Shown here in pieces: positions 62,360 to 63,675 of a stretch of 63,675 nucleotides of DNA. Made by a program: the position numbers and the translations under genes. The notes below the pieces were generated by a model that was not told where the DNA came from, made no database searches, and saw only the letters and a program-made list of their open reading frames with translations. Within the stretch, counting starts at the first letter, position 1; the number at the start of each line of letters is the position of its first letter. Location of the stretch: NCBI GenBank assembly GCA_023396065.1, contig JAEWXF010000019.1, forward strand, positions 1 through 63,675. The letters are read 5' to 3'. The DNA comes from Methanobacteriota archaeon. GTDB taxonomy: Archaea; Halobacteriota; Methanomicrobia; Methanomicrobiales; Methanocorpusculaceae.

Positions 62360-63040
62360 TCAGTTCCCGAGAACCATTCTTTCCAGATCCAGCGGAGGAA
62401 TATACTCCCCGTTCCGATAGGCACGCATGTTACCGCCGGATATCTCATCGATCAGCACAATCTGATCACCGATCTTACCGAACTCGAACTTAATATCATA
62501 GAGATCAATGTTCTGCCTTTTCAGCTCATCACGAATGATTCCCGCAATCTTCTGGGTAAGCGCCTTCAATGTCTCATAATCCTTTGCAGACACAATCCCA
62601 AGGATATCAAGCGCATCTTTCGTAATCGGCGGATCCTCGCGGGCATCATCTTTCAGCGTCGTCTCCACAAACGCCGGAAGCTCGGCCGCCTCGGCAACAT
62701 AATCACCATAGCGGCGGTAGAAACTGCCAACCGCACGGAACCGGCAGATAACCTCAAGCCCCTTCCCAAACGTCTTGGCAGGCTTCACCGTCATCGTAAC
62801 CGCATCAACATCACAGTCAATATAATGCGTCGGAATGCCCTTCGCATTCAGAATCTCAAAGAAATACTTCGTCAACCGGAGACCGGCACGCCCTGCACCA
62901 TCAATCGTCAGACCAACAGTATTCATTCCCGGATCGAACACACCGTCCGCACCGGTACAGTCATCCTTAAACTTCAAAAGGTAGTTCCCGTCCTCAAGGG
63001 CGAAAACGTTCTTGGTTTTGCCGGTATACACCAGTTTCAT
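62360..63040 (-). CDS. purC: Phosphoribosylaminoimidazole-succinocarboxamide synthase
   Basis: 226 residues. SAICAR synthetase of purine synthesis with VYTGKTKNVFALEDGNYLLK, FKDDCTGADG, VICRFRAVGSFYRRY and the C-terminal VLIDEISGGNMRAYRNG. It stands alone as the second purine gene in this window. A TATA-like GGATTATACC lies about 30 nt upstream. Confidence 0.95.
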   Translation of the reverse strand: MKLVYTGKTKNVFALEDGNYLLKFKDDCTGADGVFDPGMNTVGLTIDGAGRAGLRLTKYFFEILNAKGIPTHYIDCDVDAVTMTVKPAKTFGKGLEVICRFRAVGSFYRRYGDYVAEAAELPAFVETTLKDDAREDPPITKDALDILGIVSAKDYETLKALTQKIAGIIRDELKRQNIDLYDIKFEFGKIGDQIVLIDEISGGNMRAYRNGEYIPPLDLERMVLGN

Positions 63041-63112
63041 GGTAGAGAAGTGTTAGCACTTATCAGGTATAATCCTTATCAGAACAGGACATACGCGGTG
63101 GCGACTCTTTGA

Positions 63113-63675
63113 GTCATCCCGAATTTGACACTTTGCCTTATCTCCCTCTTTTTCGAAATTAGAAATTGAAATGAAACCACCCAATTTTTGGACAGAAAAC
63201 AATATTTGGGGTGCAATTGGGATTGGTTTTCTTGCGGGTCTTTGGACGTATATCCTGAGTTTGACACAAAGCTAATTTTTCCCCGTGGTGCATCCACTAG
63301 CATCACACCAATTTTTTGGAGTATGAGAATTTGACAGATCCCTCAAAAACAACCTGTCACTCCGGGAAACACAAAGGTGTCTGATAATACTTTTTTCGAT
63401 GCAGGCCGATCCTTTTCTTGCGGGTCTTTGGACGTATATGGGTAACCACGGCTTGAAAGCCGAAGATGGTTTCCGGAGATGAGATTCTTTGGATGTATGT
63501 GGGTAACCACGGGACAGCACAGAACACACCGAATTCCACGGAAAAAAGCACGGAATACCGCTTCGCTTACGGAAAAAACGGAAAGACTAAGGAAGTGGGA
63601 TGCTTCGGACGTCCGTCGATATTTTTTCCTGCAAGTCTTGTCCAAAAAGTCTAAGGCTTCGACTTGGACGGCACG
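63113..63675. repeat. Dispersed repeat cluster, right-end copy
   Basis: Contains in order: the inverse of 37833-37940 (63117-63230), the inverse of 61334-61412 (63256-63330), the GACAGATCCCTCAAAAACAA block, the CTTGCGGGTCTTTGGACGTA block, and from 63472 the module that opens the window at position 1. The element probably continues past the end. Confidence 0.85.

Overview
This 63.7 kb window is chromosomal DNA from a methanogenic euryarchaeon, most likely in Methanomicrobiales; Methanocorpusculum is my best guess, from familiarity and not from a search. The evidence is an A1A0-type ATP synthase operon, archaeal ribosomal protein and RNA polymerase genes (rpoD, rpoK, rpoN, rpoL), the archaeal mevalonate branch with isopentenyl phosphate kinase, aIF2-beta fused to TRAM, archaeal RNase J, the methanopterin enzyme MptE and many CBS-domain proteins. 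There are three tRNA genes (Pro-CGG, Ser-GCT, Lys-CTT), no rRNA and no CRISPR array.

Layout: 1-0.55 kb, dispersed inverted repeat. 0.56-6.6 kb, a type IV pilus/archaellum-like assembly locus (FlaJ/TadC, FlaI/VirB11 ATPase, pilin) divergent from two KaiC-like proteins with degenerate P-loops. 6.85-15.1 kb, the complete ATP synthase operon H-I-K-E-C-F-A-B-D. 15.4-17.7 kb, a hypothetical protein and gltX. 18.0-18.5 kb, a MntA-type nucleotidyltransferase with only the C-terminal stub of its HEPN partner. 18.5-31.3 kb, a long leftward block: tRNA-Ser, rps13, rps4, rps11, rpoD, rpl18e, rpl13, rps9, rpoN, tRNA-Pro, rpoK, eno, rps2, MEMO, mevalonate kinase, IPK, IPP isomerase, RNase J, prenyl synthase and an HD hydrolase. 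31.5-32.5 kb, rpoL and an alpha/beta hydrolase. 32.6-36.9 kb, a giant GLUG-repeat surface protein.

37.2-40.8 kb is the main accessory zone: a 0.5 kb palindrome followed by an AT-rich island with a tyrosine recombinase interrupted by an in-frame TAG, small unknown proteins and strong hairpins. A 17-nt imperfect inverted repeat marks both island edges. 40.8-43.6 kb holds aIF2-beta and purL; 44.5-46.9 kb holds two lipoproteins (solute-binding and Cache-type). 47.0-51.6 kb holds pgk, a YjbR-like protein, two duplicated SDR genes and the decayed start of a third, several sharing a promoter-proximal motif. 52.0-55.2 kb is a four-gene CBS array, divergent from oapA-oapB-oapC-like genes. 57.2-60.9 kb carries a TrkA-N/DHH protein, mptE and a radical SAM/HhH protein in overlapping order. 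61.5-63.0 kb holds a double-chagasin lipoprotein and purC between inverted copies of the dispersed repeat. The window starts and ends in the same repeat module.

The most notable unexplained features are the modular long-palindrome repeat family (at least six places), the interrupted integrase island with candidate ends, the shared promoter motif around the SDR duplication, and two GC-rich hairpin clusters that may be structured RNA.
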